Positions 33,682-43,262 of a DNA stretch of 64,000 bases are shown here, one piece after another (the stretch's first letter is position 1; each line of letters begins with the position of its first letter). Made by a program: the position numbers and the translations under genes. This stretch comes from an uncultured Lachnospiraceae bacterium (lineage in GTDB: Bacteria; Bacillota; Clostridia; Lachnospirales; Lachnospiraceae): contig CAJUMV010000002.1 in NCBI GenBank assembly GCA_910587715.1, positions 62,001-126,000 on the forward strand, in the 5' to 3' direction. The notes under the pieces are model-generated. The model had not been told where the DNA came from, made no database searches, and saw nothing but the letters and a program-made list of their open reading frames with translations.

Positions 33682-35445
33682 ATGCAGACGAAATTTGCGC
33701 AGAAAAATACCCGCCCTTTTCAGAGGGATATTCTCTTTCTGCTGCTTCTTATTGCCTCTTATGCTCTGCTGTTGTTTTTTATAAAGCCGGTGGACGGCAT
33801 TAACGACGATTGGGGCATGTACAGCATTCTTTCCGGCGCGTATACGGGAACACCTGACGCTCATGTCATGTTTTTCCTCTATCCGCTCTCATGGCTGCTT
33901 TCCAAACTCTATACGTTGTGGAGTTTCATTCCCTGGTATGGGCTGTTCCAACACACCGTACAAATACTCTGTCTTTATGCGGTTTACCGGCGCATCCTGC
34001 GGATCCGTCAGAGGCATCATCCGCAGTCTCCGCTGTTTTTGCCTGCGTTTTGCGCTTTTTTGTTCCTGTTTTTTATCATCGACCTGAACGTGCTCGCGGA
34101 AGCACAGTACACCACCACAGCGGGACTGGCGGCTGCCGCGGCGCTGTTTTGCTTTATCACGGCACGCATCAATCAGCCGCTCACCGGCTTTTTTCTGGAT
34201 AATATACCGACTCTGCTCTTTGCATGGATTTCTTTCAGTATGCGCCAGCAAATTTTTTATCTCTGCCTGCCCATGGCAGGAATGCTCTGGCTTAGCAAGT
34301 GGATTTCCGCTTACAAAAACAAATACGAAAAAGCGGCAGCGAAGCTCCTCGGCTTTGCCCTGCTTTTAGTCTTAGGCATGGGACTGCTCTGGGGTGCAAA
34401 CGCCGCCGCCTATTCCGCCGAGGAATGGTCGGATTTTCGCAAAATCAACCACTATCGGGAACGGGTAGGCGATTTCTACGGCTGGCCCGAATACGAGGAG
34501 TGCCGGGATGAGCTGCGCGCACTCGGCATAGAGGAAGAAGCTTATTTATACCGCAGAAGCGGCGCCCCGCACATTGGATACGACATGCCGGTTTCCGACT
34601 GGAAGCAGATGCACGACCTTGCCAGAAGCTGTTATCTGGCACGCGTGAGTCTGAAGGAACGATTGAAAAATATGGCAGTGTCCGCCGTAACCGTCTTTTT
34701 CTATCAGGACGGTATGCAGCCCGCCAACGTGCTTGCAGGGCTTTTGCTGCTTGTGACCCCTGTGCTGATTTTTATAGAGCGCAATGCAAGCGCCCTCTTT
34801 GTCTATCTCATGTATCTGTTCGGACGGAGCGTAAGCTGGGGCTATGTACTCTATGAAGGGCGTTTTCCCAAGCGTATCGCCCAGCCTTTGATTACCGTGG
34901 ATTTCCTGATTCTTCTCGGAATCATTCTTGCCTTCAACCTGCTGCCGACAGAAAACCGCAGGCGGTACTATGTGCTGCTTCCCCTGCTTGGCGCTCTCAG
35001 CCTTTTTTCGGTGTATGTCACGCACAAAGATATTACGGAAAACTACCGGGTTCACGAAGAGACATGGAAAGAGCTGCGGGAATACTGCCAGTCACATCCG
35101 GATAATTTTTATATCTGGACTTACAACTCCGGAACACTGGAACACTTTTACGAGACGCCCTTTGGCAGCGGACAGGATACTTACCAGAATTTCATCTACA
35201 CGAACTGGGGCGTTGTCTGCAATCCCAACACCCAAAAAAAACTTGCCGCCCAGGGCATCGGCAGCTTCGGCAGGGATGTCGTGGACAGCAGGCATGTATA
35301 CTTTATTCTGCAGGAGGCGCCTTATAACGAGGAACATCCCGTCATTATGTACTTCCGGCACACCTATCAGGCAGGACTTTCCGCCGCGGATACCTTCACC
35401 GCCGGGGATACGACTTACATGGTGTATCAGCTTTACCCGCTGTGA
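33682..35445 (+). CDS. Large polytopic membrane protein, GT-C-like
   Basis: 587 residues with about twelve membrane helices and a C-terminal exported domain of about 130 residues. The first loop after helix 1 reads KPVDGINDDWGMYSILSGAYTG, with the Asp-Asp pair common to GT-C glycosyltransferases, and SFSMRQQIFYLC follows in a later loop. ATG 33682 follows AAAGGATAAG; the frame is open further upstream to 33616 without a ribosome site. I do not recognise a precise family. It is alone on the plus strand with its own promoter. Confidence 0.75.
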   Translation: MQTKFAQKNTRPFQRDILFLLLLIASYALLLFFIKPVDGINDDWGMYSILSGAYTGTPDAHVMFFLYPLSWLLSKLYTLWSFIPWYGLFQHTVQILCLYAVYRRILRIRQRHHPQSPLFLPAFCAFLFLFFIIDLNVLAEAQYTTTAGLAAAAALFCFITARINQPLTGFFLDNIPTLLFAWISFSMRQQIFYLCLPMAGMLWLSKWISAYKNKYEKAAAKLLGFALLLVLGMGLLWGANAAAYSAEEWSDFRKINHYRERVGDFYGWPEYEECRDELRALGIEEEAYLYRRSGAPHIGYDMPVSDWKQMHDLARSCYLARVSLKERLKNMAVSAVTVFFYQDGMQPANVLAGLLLLVTPVLIFIERNASALFVYLMYLFGRSVSWGYVLYEGRFPKRIAQPLITVDFLILLGIILAFNLLPTENRRRYYVLLPLLGALSLFSVYVTHKDITENYRVHEETWKELREYCQSHPDNFYIWTYNSGTLEHFYETPFGSGQDTYQNFIYTNWGVVCNPNTQKKLAAQGIGSFGRDVVDSRHVYFILQEAPYNEEHPVIMYFRHTYQAGLSAADTFTAGDTTYMVYQLYPL

Positions 35446-35565
35446 CCGCCGCCGCGAAAATCATACAGGCATGGCTTGGGCTCACTGCCCGCGAAATAAA
35501 CCTCTCGATACGCCCAAACCGACCCATCCGTCACATTTCTGTCTATCGTAAAACCGGCATGTGTG

Positions 35566-37428
35566 TCAGTTTTGTATCCTGCCGCGCCCGAACAGCAGCA
35601 GAGCCAGCACCGTAACCGACAACATCAACGGATACACATAGCGGGTCAGCACGCAGGGACCGAGAAGCAGCGTTCCCGCGAGCGCCAGCAGATACACCGC
35701 CGGAAGCAGCAGCTTCGTTTTTTTCAAGCCGATACAACATAAGCAGTAAAACAAAAGCAGATAACAGGTAAAGGCAGGCTGCATCACAAGCGCCACGGGC
35801 GGGCAGTACCGCCACAACTCATCTCCCGCCGCAAAATACCGGTAAAGGGACTGCAGGGGCTGCAGCTTCTGGTGCCGCACATAACCCGGCGCAAGCGCCT
35901 CCATATAAGGCTGCTGATCGCTCGGATAGGTAATCTGTAAATACCCTTTCGCGTAAGTATACACGTCATTCAGGTAAGTTGTGTCCGTCAGCTCCCACAT
36001 TCCCTTATTTTTCAACAAAAAAGCCTGCAGATACTCCCCGGGATAGCGGAGCCCCAGCGAAATCCACTCCCCAATAAAAATCCGCAGCGTCTCCTTGTCA
36101 CCCGCGATATCTTTCTTGCTCCTGTCCGCAATGGCAGGCACATATTCCGGCAGATTCTCACCCCATACCGCGGCGATCGCCGCCAAATCCTCCTGCGTCA
36201 GTTCCTCTTCGTGATACTGCACCACCCTCGCTATCTGCTGTGCCGGAACACTCAGCATCTCCCTTGCGTAAGTGCTGCTCGTCGCCGAAACCGCCTGCAC
36301 CATCAGACCGTTTATGCACAGATACATCAGAAAAACCGCCCCGTGAAAAGCGCAGATTTTCTGAAAGGACAGCGGTCTCTTCCGCCCCGCCAAAGCCACG
36401 GCAGCCACATATACGAGCCACGCATAAACGCTGTTGTTTCGGAACAAAAGCAAAAGAACCGTCAAAATCCCATAACGAATCCACCATCCGATTTCCGGAT
36501 TCTTCTCTCCCACCGCCAGCTCATAGGCAAACACCGTAAACGCCATGGTGAGCGCCGCGTATATGGTATCCTTCGTAATCGAGACAGCAAGCATCCCATG
36601 GGTCGGAAAAACAGCCGCGCACAGGACGAACGCATAACAGAGCCATTTCGACACACCACGCCGGCCAAGGAAACAGGAAACATAGGCAAAACATGCCGCC
36701 ACCACAGCCATCTGCATCAGAGAATAGAACGCCAGCCCCGCCCGGTCCGCATTCGGCAGAAAAGAAAGAAGCTCTCCCAATGCCAGACAGCCCTTTAACA
36801 GCAGCGTGTGAATCAGGGGATGGTGGGTCGTCAGCCCGCTTACCCGAATCTGGTCAAGCTGGGGAATCACGTCATATGCCATAATCGCCGGATAATAAGT
36901 GGCAAAAGGAATACAGAAGCCACCGAAAATCAACGCGAACGCCCCCCAGAAGGCGCCCTTTTGACCTGTGTGCGTCTGTTTCCTGCCTGCATCCTCTTCC
37001 GTACCCGTAAGCTCCCCATCCTGCCTCCTTGCCATGTCGTCTCCGCCTGTCTTCTTTGCCAGAAAGAAAAGCATATTCTGCCCCGCATAGGTAATCGGGG
37101 TGAAACAAACGACCCACAAGACCGCCTCCGGCACGCCACAGATTCCCGGATGGCTAAAGACAAGCCCTAACACCTGCAGTGCAGCAAACCCCGCCGCTAA
37201 AAGCGCCCGCACAGGCACGAAAAAAAAGACTTCCTCCAATAACAAAGCCCTTTTCCACAGACAATACAGTCCGAAAAGCAGAGCCAGCGGGAAAATCCCC
37301 ATTGTGTACACGCTTCCCTGCGCGCGCAGAAGCAGGAATATCCGCCCCGCGCAGACAAGCGCCAAGGCGGCGGATATCCCCGTGAGCGCAAGCTCCCGCA
37401 TCGACACATCTTTTCTTATCCGTTCCAT
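35566..37428 (-). CDS. Large polytopic membrane protein (DUF6020-like)
   Basis: 620 residues with about thirteen membrane helices. The exported loop FATYYPAIMAYDVIPQLDQI, then LTTHHPLIHTLLLKG, matches the family I remember as DUF6020 (YPG...D...HHP pattern), thought to be GT-C-type glycosyltransferases; the family number is unverified. A Thr/Gly/Glu-rich loop (about 130-155) is cytoplasmic or interdomain. Start taken at ATG 37428 with GGGAG upstream; ATG 37434 is also possible. It follows a GtrB-like gene after a structured 170-bp gap. Confidence 0.75.
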   Translation of the reverse strand: MERIRKDVSMRELALTGISAALALVCAGRIFLLLRAQGSVYTMGIFPLALLFGLYCLWKRALLLEEVFFFVPVRALLAAGFAALQVLGLVFSHPGICGVPEAVLWVVCFTPITYAGQNMLFFLAKKTGGDDMARRQDGELTGTEEDAGRKQTHTGQKGAFWGAFALIFGGFCIPFATYYPAIMAYDVIPQLDQIRVSGLTTHHPLIHTLLLKGCLALGELLSFLPNADRAGLAFYSLMQMAVVAACFAYVSCFLGRRGVSKWLCYAFVLCAAVFPTHGMLAVSITKDTIYAALTMAFTVFAYELAVGEKNPEIGWWIRYGILTVLLLLFRNNSVYAWLVYVAAVALAGRKRPLSFQKICAFHGAVFLMYLCINGLMVQAVSATSSTYAREMLSVPAQQIARVVQYHEEELTQEDLAAIAAVWGENLPEYVPAIADRSKKDIAGDKETLRIFIGEWISLGLRYPGEYLQAFLLKNKGMWELTDTTYLNDVYTYAKGYLQITYPSDQQPYMEALAPGYVRHQKLQPLQSLYRYFAAGDELWRYCPPVALVMQPAFTCYLLLFYCLCCIGLKKTKLLLPAVYLLALAGTLLLGPCVLTRYVYPLMLSVTVLALLLFGRGRIQN

Positions 37429-37477
37429 AACCATTCTCCCTGCCTGTCCAAATTTTCCTTCACATATTAATCGAGTA

Positions 37478-37593
37478 GGGAAGAGCTATCTTCCCCTGCT
37501 CGCGCGCCGGGCACCCGTCAGCGCATGCTGACATATTTCTTCTGGGTGCCCGTGTGCATAAGCAGGGGCATGTCCGACCTCCGAACATGCCCC
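37478..37593 (-). promoter_or_regulatory. Three-hairpin element with an alternative long-range pairing
   Basis: Three perfect stems: GGGAAGA/TCTTCCC (37478-37495); CGGGCACCC/GGGTGCCCG (37508-37552) with an inner GTCAGC/GCTGAC; and GGGGCATGT/ACATGCCCC (37565-37593). In addition CCCCTGCT (37493-37500) is the exact complement of AGCAGGGG (37561-37568), a pairing that would break the two outer hairpins while keeping the middle one. That is the form expected of a two-state RNA element. It lies between the GT2 and DUF6020-like genes. Confidence 0.7.
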
Positions 37594-37600
37594 ACCTTTT

Positions 37601-38533
37601 CTATTTTTCCCGCAGCCGCCTTGTCACAAGCGTCAGCCGGTATTCAAAATCCCGCCTGTTCTTCAGCGCCATATTAGATAACATCAGTCCCGCAAACAAT
37701 GACTGCACCGCCGCCAGTCCAATAAACCCGCAGACAATGAGGGTGGGAAACCTGTCCACCAGCCCTGTCTCAAAGTAGGTAATCAAAATGGGGATAAAGA
37801 GCACCACCGCGAGCAGCATAAGAATCACCGAGCACAGCCCGAAAAAGCCAAAAGGCTTGTAATCCCGATACAGCTTCATGATCGTGTGGAGCACCCGATA
37901 TCCATCCGAAAACGTATTTAATTTCGATTCGCTGCCCTCGGGTCTGTCCCGATAATCCACAATTACATTTTCTATCTGCATATTGTTGTAGACCGCATGA
38001 ATCGTCATTTCCGTCTCAATCTCAAAGCCCGTGGAAAGCACGGGAAACGTCTTCACAAAACCGTAGCTGAATGCGCGGTACCCTGTCATGATATCCTTGA
38101 TATCACAGTGGAAAAGCCTGTTGATGCTGCCGCGCACAATGGAATTGCCGAAATTGTGGAAAGGTCTTTTGTTCTCCGTAAAGTACGTGGAGGAAAGCCT
38201 GTCGCCCACTACCATGTCCGCACTGTGTAAAAGCACCTTGTCCGCCATCTCTCTTGCGTACTCCATGGGATAAGTGTCGTCACCGTCCACCATGATATAG
38301 CACTCCGCCTCGATCTCCCGAAACATCCTGCGGATCACATTTCCCTTTCCCTGCATATGCTCATAGCGGATCACCGCGCCCGCATCTCTTGCAAGCTCCA
38401 CCGTGCGATCCGTGGAATTATTGTCATAGACATAAACCACCGCTTCGGGCAGCGCCTCCCTGGCGTCAGCCACTACCTTCGCGATCGTCTTTTCTTCATT
38501 ATAACAGGGAATTAATACTGCTATTTTATCCAT
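37601..38533 (-). CDS. GT2 glycosyltransferase (polyprenyl-phosphate sugar synthase, DPM1/GtrB-like)
   Basis: 310 residues: a GT-A domain (about 1-225) with VLIPCYNEEKTIAKVV, YVYDNNSTDRT, the metal-binding MVDGDDTYP and TGYRAFSYGF, then two membrane helices (about 230-290). It should attach a sugar from a nucleotide donor to undecaprenyl phosphate, providing substrate for GtrA-type flipping and the neighbouring GT-C proteins. ATG 38533 follows GGAGACGGAG. It precedes the DUF6020-like gene on the same strand. Confidence 0.92.
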   Translation of the reverse strand: MDKIAVLIPCYNEEKTIAKVVADAREALPEAVVYVYDNNSTDRTVELARDAGAVIRYEHMQGKGNVIRRMFREIEAECYIMVDGDDTYPMEYAREMADKVLLHSADMVVGDRLSSTYFTENKRPFHNFGNSIVRGSINRLFHCDIKDIMTGYRAFSYGFVKTFPVLSTGFEIETEMTIHAVYNNMQIENVIVDYRDRPEGSESKLNTFSDGYRVLHTIMKLYRDYKPFGFFGLCSVILMLLAVVLFIPILITYFETGLVDRFPTLIVCGFIGLAAVQSLFAGLMLSNMALKNRRDFEYRLTLVTRRLREK

Positions 38534-38614
38534 TCTCCGTCTCCCGTACTCATAGTCCTATTTTTAAGTTTACCACAGTTTTCCAGTCTTTACTATCTGA
38601 TTTTCTCCGATTTC

Positions 38615-40150
38615 TTAAAAGCCCTGATAGATAAACTCCGCCGCGCTGTAACCCGGTCCGTAATACCCTAAGAGGATTACCGCAAACAATAACGCGTACC
38701 ACAAAGCCCATCGCAGGGGCAGCGGTTTTCTCGCAATGCACTCCCGCACCTGCTCCTTTCTCTGTTTTAAGGATACCGCCCACAGAAGGAGAAGCGCGAA
38801 ACCAGCCACCGCCGTCTCAATGCCGTCCAGACCGAGCTGCAAAAGCGAACCGTCCCAGAGAATCTGCGGATTCCACACGCCCACCGCACGCTTAAGCATG
38901 GCAGACGCATCGCCCACTGAGGCGGATCGGAAAAACAAATCGCCGATGCACACGAGAAAGAATGTGCGCAGCATACGGACGCCGTTTAAAAACCGACCCT
39001 CTTCGTCTAAATGAAGCCGCTTGTTCAGACGGGCGAAGGGCGGCGCCAGCAGCTCCTCCATCACAATATAAAACCAGTGTAACAATCCGGAACCAATCAC
39101 AAACTTCCAGTCGCCGCCGTGCCACACGCCCACTGTCAGCCACAGAACGAACATTGCCGCAAACGTAGCATATTGTTTACCGCGCTTTTTCCCGAATTTC
39201 TCCTTAAAGGACTTGTTTAAGTTTGTAAAGAGTTTTGACCGAAGAAGCGGATAAAAAACATAATCTTTCATCCACACACCCAGCGTAATATGCCATCTGC
39301 GCCAGTATTCCGCCACGCTCTTGGAAAAAAAGGGCGTCTGAAAGTTCTCCGGCAGAGCGATACCCAGACTCTGCGACAGCCCCAGCACGATATCCATACA
39401 GCCGGAAAAATCCGTGTAGAGCTGAAAAGCATAGCAGGCGGTCGCCACCCAGATGTACGCGCCCGGATACCCTTCATAGCCGCCGTAAACCGTATTCACC
39501 AAAACGCCCAGTCTCTCGGCAATCACCAGCTTTTTAAAAAAGCCCCAGACCATGCGCTGCAAACCCTGCGTCACCTGCTTGTAATCAAAGGCATGAGGTG
39601 CAAAGAACTGCGCCGCGTGCTCTCTGTACTTTAAAATCGGTCCGGAAATCAGATTCGGAAAGTACAACCCATAGAGCGCGAGCTTCCCAAAATTCTTCTG
39701 CACATCCGCGAGCCCATAGTAAACGTCAATCACATAGCCCAAAAGAGAAAACGTATAAAAACTCACCCCAAGGGGCACCAGAAAATCCACCCCGGAAACC
39801 AGCTCGTCCCCCCCGCCGAACAGATGCACGACGCCGTTTACGGTATTGATAAAAAAATTCACATATTTCAGGGCAAAAAGAATGCCGACATTGACCAATA
39901 TAGTCACCGCAAGAATGCCCCTGCGCTTCTTATCCGCCTCCTGCGGCACCCCTGCAAGCGCATTCGTACCCAGATAGCAGGCGCCTGCGGACACAAGCGG
40001 ATAGAGAATCAGGATTCCCTGCCCCGCAAGCAGGCAGTACGCAACGCTTCCCAGCAAAAGCAAGCCCCACTGGAGCTTACGCGGAATACCGTAATATACG
40101 ATTAATAAAACAGTAAAAAAACACAAAAAATAAAAGGAAGTGATACCCAT
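38615..40150 (-). CDS. MBOAT O-acyltransferase
   Basis: 511 residues with about eleven membrane helices and the family marks FPNLISGPILKYREH, FQLYTDFSGCMDIVLGL, YWRRWHITLGVWMKDYVFYP and the His-bearing VGVWHGGDWKFV. No SGNH partner is adjacent, unlike the other two MBOAT genes here. Start at ATG 40150 (GGAGGCGG upstream); the open frame continues another 180 bp across the divergent promoter region, but that part overlaps the 5' leader of the next gene and is not convincing. The acyl acceptor is unknown. Confidence 0.92.
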   Translation of the reverse strand: MGITSFYFLCFFTVLLIVYYGIPRKLQWGLLLLGSVAYCLLAGQGILILYPLVSAGACYLGTNALAGVPQEADKKRRGILAVTILVNVGILFALKYVNFFINTVNGVVHLFGGGDELVSGVDFLVPLGVSFYTFSLLGYVIDVYYGLADVQKNFGKLALYGLYFPNLISGPILKYREHAAQFFAPHAFDYKQVTQGLQRMVWGFFKKLVIAERLGVLVNTVYGGYEGYPGAYIWVATACYAFQLYTDFSGCMDIVLGLSQSLGIALPENFQTPFFSKSVAEYWRRWHITLGVWMKDYVFYPLLRSKLFTNLNKSFKEKFGKKRGKQYATFAAMFVLWLTVGVWHGGDWKFVIGSGLLHWFYIVMEELLAPPFARLNKRLHLDEEGRFLNGVRMLRTFFLVCIGDLFFRSASVGDASAMLKRAVGVWNPQILWDGSLLQLGLDGIETAVAGFALLLLWAVSLKQRKEQVRECIARKPLPLRWALWYALLFAVILLGYYGPGYSAAEFIYQGF

Positions 40151-40244
40151 ATTTTCATCCGCCTCCGTTTTCACTATAGCACATGGTTGTAAATATTTCC
40201 ACAATACAGTAAAATAATGAGCAGAAACGGAGGATAACGCGCCA

Positions 40245-41765
40245 ATGAAAAGCAAAAAATTTCCCGCATGGCTTAAGATAGAACAGAAGGATCGGACAAT
40301 CTTTTTTGCCCTGACGGTAATGTATGGCATTTACGTCCTGCCCATCCTGCTGGCAAACCGTTACTATCAGGACGACCTTTCCCGCAGTCTCTACGGCGTT
40401 ACCGGCTGGAACAATGACGCAAGACCGCTCACGGAACGCCTTGTAATATGGCTTTGCGGCGGCTATCCCATAGGGGATGTGTTTCCTCTCCCCCTTCTTA
40501 TAGCCGTCCCCCTTTTGGCATATACGATCACGCTGTACACCAAGCGTTACCTGCCGGCGGAAAATCATATCATTCCCGCCCTCTACATCGGTTTTTTAGT
40601 GATTGCTAATCCGTTTCTTTTGTCAAATCTTTCCTATCGGTTTGACTGTGTCACTATGATTTTAGCTCTCTGCGCGACAGTTCTGCCCTATGTGGTTCCT
40701 CCCAAAAAAGCGCTCTGGAAAATTTTTTTATTTTCTCTTTTTCTGTGCCTTGTCGCGCTCACTACCTACCAGCCTGCCATCGGCGTATATATCAGCCTTT
40801 GGTTTCTGGAAGTGTTTTTCATGCTCTTTTCGGAACGCATCGACCTTCCCAGACTTTTCGTACGTGGAATTGCCTGTGTTTTTAGCGTTCTGTTGTACAA
40901 ATATGTGGTATTAAACCACTATATCTACGCAGGAAACGGTGGATGGCAGCCGGATGCCTACCGTTTTGCATGGCGCTCCGAGGACGGTTTTTTCTCTGGC
41001 GTCACTTTAAATCTGCAAAGCTTTGCCCAATATATTACTATGGCTCTGCAGAGCAGTCCCACGCCCCTGCTTGTGCTCCTTTCCATACTGATGGCGGCTG
41101 GCATGATTTTTACAGGAATCATTCTTTGGAATCGAAAAAAAAGGCGGGCTCTCAAAGTTCTATCCCTTATGTACCTGATTTTTCTGCCCGTTTTGGTGAT
41201 TTTCGGGGCAATTGCTCCGCTTCTGGTTTTGAGCCACTCTAATTTCAGCATTAGCGCACACTCCCTGCTGTGTCTTTGCAGCGTCGGTTTGTGGGGCGGC
41301 ATTATGATAGCAGTTTTCTACACCAGACTGCCGCGACTTGGCACGCTCCTTTTCCTCCCCTGTATGCTTTTCGGACTGACCCTTTCCTACAGCTACGGAA
41401 ACGCTATGACCAGCCAGAAGCAATACGAGGAATATCTGGTTTCCAGCATTGCCCATGATGTGGAAACCTTGAATGTGGACGGTTCTTTCGACAAGATTAC
41501 CATATCCGGCAGGACACCGCTTTCTCCCCAGGAGAAACGGCTCCGCGAAAAGTACCCTCTTTTCCGTTATCTGGTGCCCGCCTACCCGACAAATAATTCC
41601 TATTTAGGCGGCGCGTTTCTCCTGCACTACACGCAGGAGTCCTTCGCCTTCGAGAGTCTGACCAAGCAAGACCAAAACCTGATTGACACTACGGAACCTT
41701 CTCTGGCAAACAGCGTCTATGCCTGCTACGAAAACGGAGATAAAATCATTATCCTCTTTCCATAA
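40245..41765 (+). CDS. GtrII-type glucosyltransferase-domain membrane protein
   Basis: 506 residues with about eleven membrane helices. The N-terminal exported loop NRYYQDDLSRSLYGVTGW, then NDARPLTE, is the recognisable GtrII (glucosyl transferase) signature with the acidic Asp-Asp pair; LSNLSYRFDCVTM and TTYQPAIGVY follow. GtrII proteins add glucose from a lipid-linked donor to O-antigen in enteric bacteria; here the acceptor would be a Gram-positive envelope glycan. ATG follows GGAGGATAACG. It leads a three-gene plus-strand operon with an MBOAT and an SGNH gene. Confidence 0.88.
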   Translation: MKSKKFPAWLKIEQKDRTIFFALTVMYGIYVLPILLANRYYQDDLSRSLYGVTGWNNDARPLTERLVIWLCGGYPIGDVFPLPLLIAVPLLAYTITLYTKRYLPAENHIIPALYIGFLVIANPFLLSNLSYRFDCVTMILALCATVLPYVVPPKKALWKIFLFSLFLCLVALTTYQPAIGVYISLWFLEVFFMLFSERIDLPRLFVRGIACVFSVLLYKYVVLNHYIYAGNGGWQPDAYRFAWRSEDGFFSGVTLNLQSFAQYITMALQSSPTPLLVLLSILMAAGMIFTGIILWNRKKRRALKVLSLMYLIFLPVLVIFGAIAPLLVLSHSNFSISAHSLLCLCSVGLWGGIMIAVFYTRLPRLGTLLFLPCMLFGLTLSYSYGNAMTSQKQYEEYLVSSIAHDVETLNVDGSFDKITISGRTPLSPQEKRLREKYPLFRYLVPAYPTNNSYLGGAFLLHYTQESFAFESLTKQDQNLIDTTEPSLANSVYACYENGDKIIILFP

Positions 41766-41782
41766 AAGATTTGGAGGAAGTT

Positions 41783-43228
41783 ATGCTTTTTAATTCGATA
41801 ACCTTTGCCGTCTTTTTACTGGCGGTCTTTATTCTATATCATATTGTGCCTGTCAGATTCCGGTGGATTTTCCTGCTGGCGGCTAGCTATGCCTTTTACA
41901 TGAACCTTCATTCCGCCTATGGTCTTTTGCTCTTTTTCACCACGATTCTTACTTACCTTCTGGCTCTGCGACTGGAAAAAGCGTCTGACAATGCGAAACG
42001 GAGAATCTGTCTTCTGGGCGGCATTCTTCCACTTGTATGTATTCTCCTTGTCTTTAAGCTGGGAGCTCCTGTTATCGACCGGGTGAACACACTGATAAAC
42101 GCCGGGCGGTTGACAATGCAGCCCCTTACCCTAAGAATCCTTCTTCCCGCCGGCGTTTCCTTCTATTTCTTTCAGTCCATGGGATATCTGATAGATGTCT
42201 ACAAAGGAAAAATTCGTGCGGAGCGGCACTTTGGCTACTATGCCCTGTTCGTTTCTTTTTTCCCGCAGCTTTTGGCAGGACCCATCGGCAGGGCGGATGC
42301 GCTTCTGCCGCAGCTTAAGAAGGAGCGCCGCTTCGACTATGCAAGCGTGACTTACGGGCTGAAGCTGATGGCATGGGGATATTTCAAAAAGTTGGTGATT
42401 GCGGACGTGTTCGCCGTCACTGTAAATAAGGTGTACGACAACGCGCACAGCTATGTCGGGCTTGTTTTACTCATTGTCACGGTGATGTTTGCCATTGAAA
42501 TTTACTGTGATTTTTCAGGCTACTCGGACATTGCCATCGGCTGCGCGAAGCTCTTTGGCATTGAACTTGCAACCAACTTTAAAAGCCCGTACCTATCCTT
42601 TTCCATCAAAGAATTTTGGAGCCGCTGGCACATTTCGCTCTCCACATGGTTTCGGGATTATGTCTATATTCCCCTTGGCGGCAACCGGGTACCGAAATGG
42701 CGTAACTGCCTGAATCTCCTTATCACTTTTCTGGTAAGCGGTTTCTGGCACGGAAGCAGCCTGACCTATATCCTCTGGGGCGCGCTTCACGGTTTTCTTC
42801 AGATTGCCGAAACCTTTGTTTACCCGAAAACAAAGCGGGGCGTTTCTGTCGTCCGTCGGAAGCATTGGTGGCAGCTTCCCGTGACTTTTGTCCTGCTCTG
42901 CTTTACCTGGATTTTTTTCCGGGCAAACACGATTCAGGACGCCTTCTGGATTATTTCGAGGCTGTTCTGGGATATCGGAAGACCTCTGAATTATTTAAAA
43001 ACGGCTGTTATTTGTCTGGACATGCCCTACCTGTCCATGTGCGGTATGCTGCTGTCGGCGGCTGTGCTTTTTGTATATGATTTGGTTTCTTTAAAGCAGG
43101 ATGTCATCGGGCTGGTGTCCCGGCAGAGGGGGGTTTTGCGTTGGGGCGTGTACGTGCTGCTGCTAGTGGTGATTGCGCTGTTTTCCTATAAGGGGATTGC
43201 AACGGAGTTTATTTATTTTCAGTTTTAA
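41783..43228 (+). CDS. MBOAT O-acyltransferase (AlgI/DltB-like)
   Basis: 481 residues with about eleven membrane helices, and FFPQLLAGPIGRADALLPQL, IEIYCDFSGYSDIAIGCAK, FWSRWHISLSTWFRDYVY, IPLGGNR and the catalytic-His block SGFWHGSSLTY. ATG 41783 follows TTTGGAGG, 17 bp after the GtrII stop. The order GtrII, MBOAT, SGNH suggests glucosylation and acylation of the same polymer. Confidence 0.95.
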   Translation: MLFNSITFAVFLLAVFILYHIVPVRFRWIFLLAASYAFYMNLHSAYGLLLFFTTILTYLLALRLEKASDNAKRRICLLGGILPLVCILLVFKLGAPVIDRVNTLINAGRLTMQPLTLRILLPAGVSFYFFQSMGYLIDVYKGKIRAERHFGYYALFVSFFPQLLAGPIGRADALLPQLKKERRFDYASVTYGLKLMAWGYFKKLVIADVFAVTVNKVYDNAHSYVGLVLLIVTVMFAIEIYCDFSGYSDIAIGCAKLFGIELATNFKSPYLSFSIKEFWSRWHISLSTWFRDYVYIPLGGNRVPKWRNCLNLLITFLVSGFWHGSSLTYILWGALHGFLQIAETFVYPKTKRGVSVVRRKHWWQLPVTFVLLCFTWIFFRANTIQDAFWIISRLFWDIGRPLNYLKTAVICLDMPYLSMCGMLLSAAVLFVYDLVSLKQDVIGLVSRQRGVLRWGVYVLLLVVIALFSYKGIATEFIYFQF

Positions 43229-43262
43229 AATATTTCACAGTTATTATGAAAGGAATATCAGT

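Noticed and set aside
40151..40330. 60-residue N-terminal extension of the MBOAT at 38615-40150
   Set aside because: It runs through the divergent promoter region into the start of the GtrII gene and ATG 40150 has a good ribosome site.
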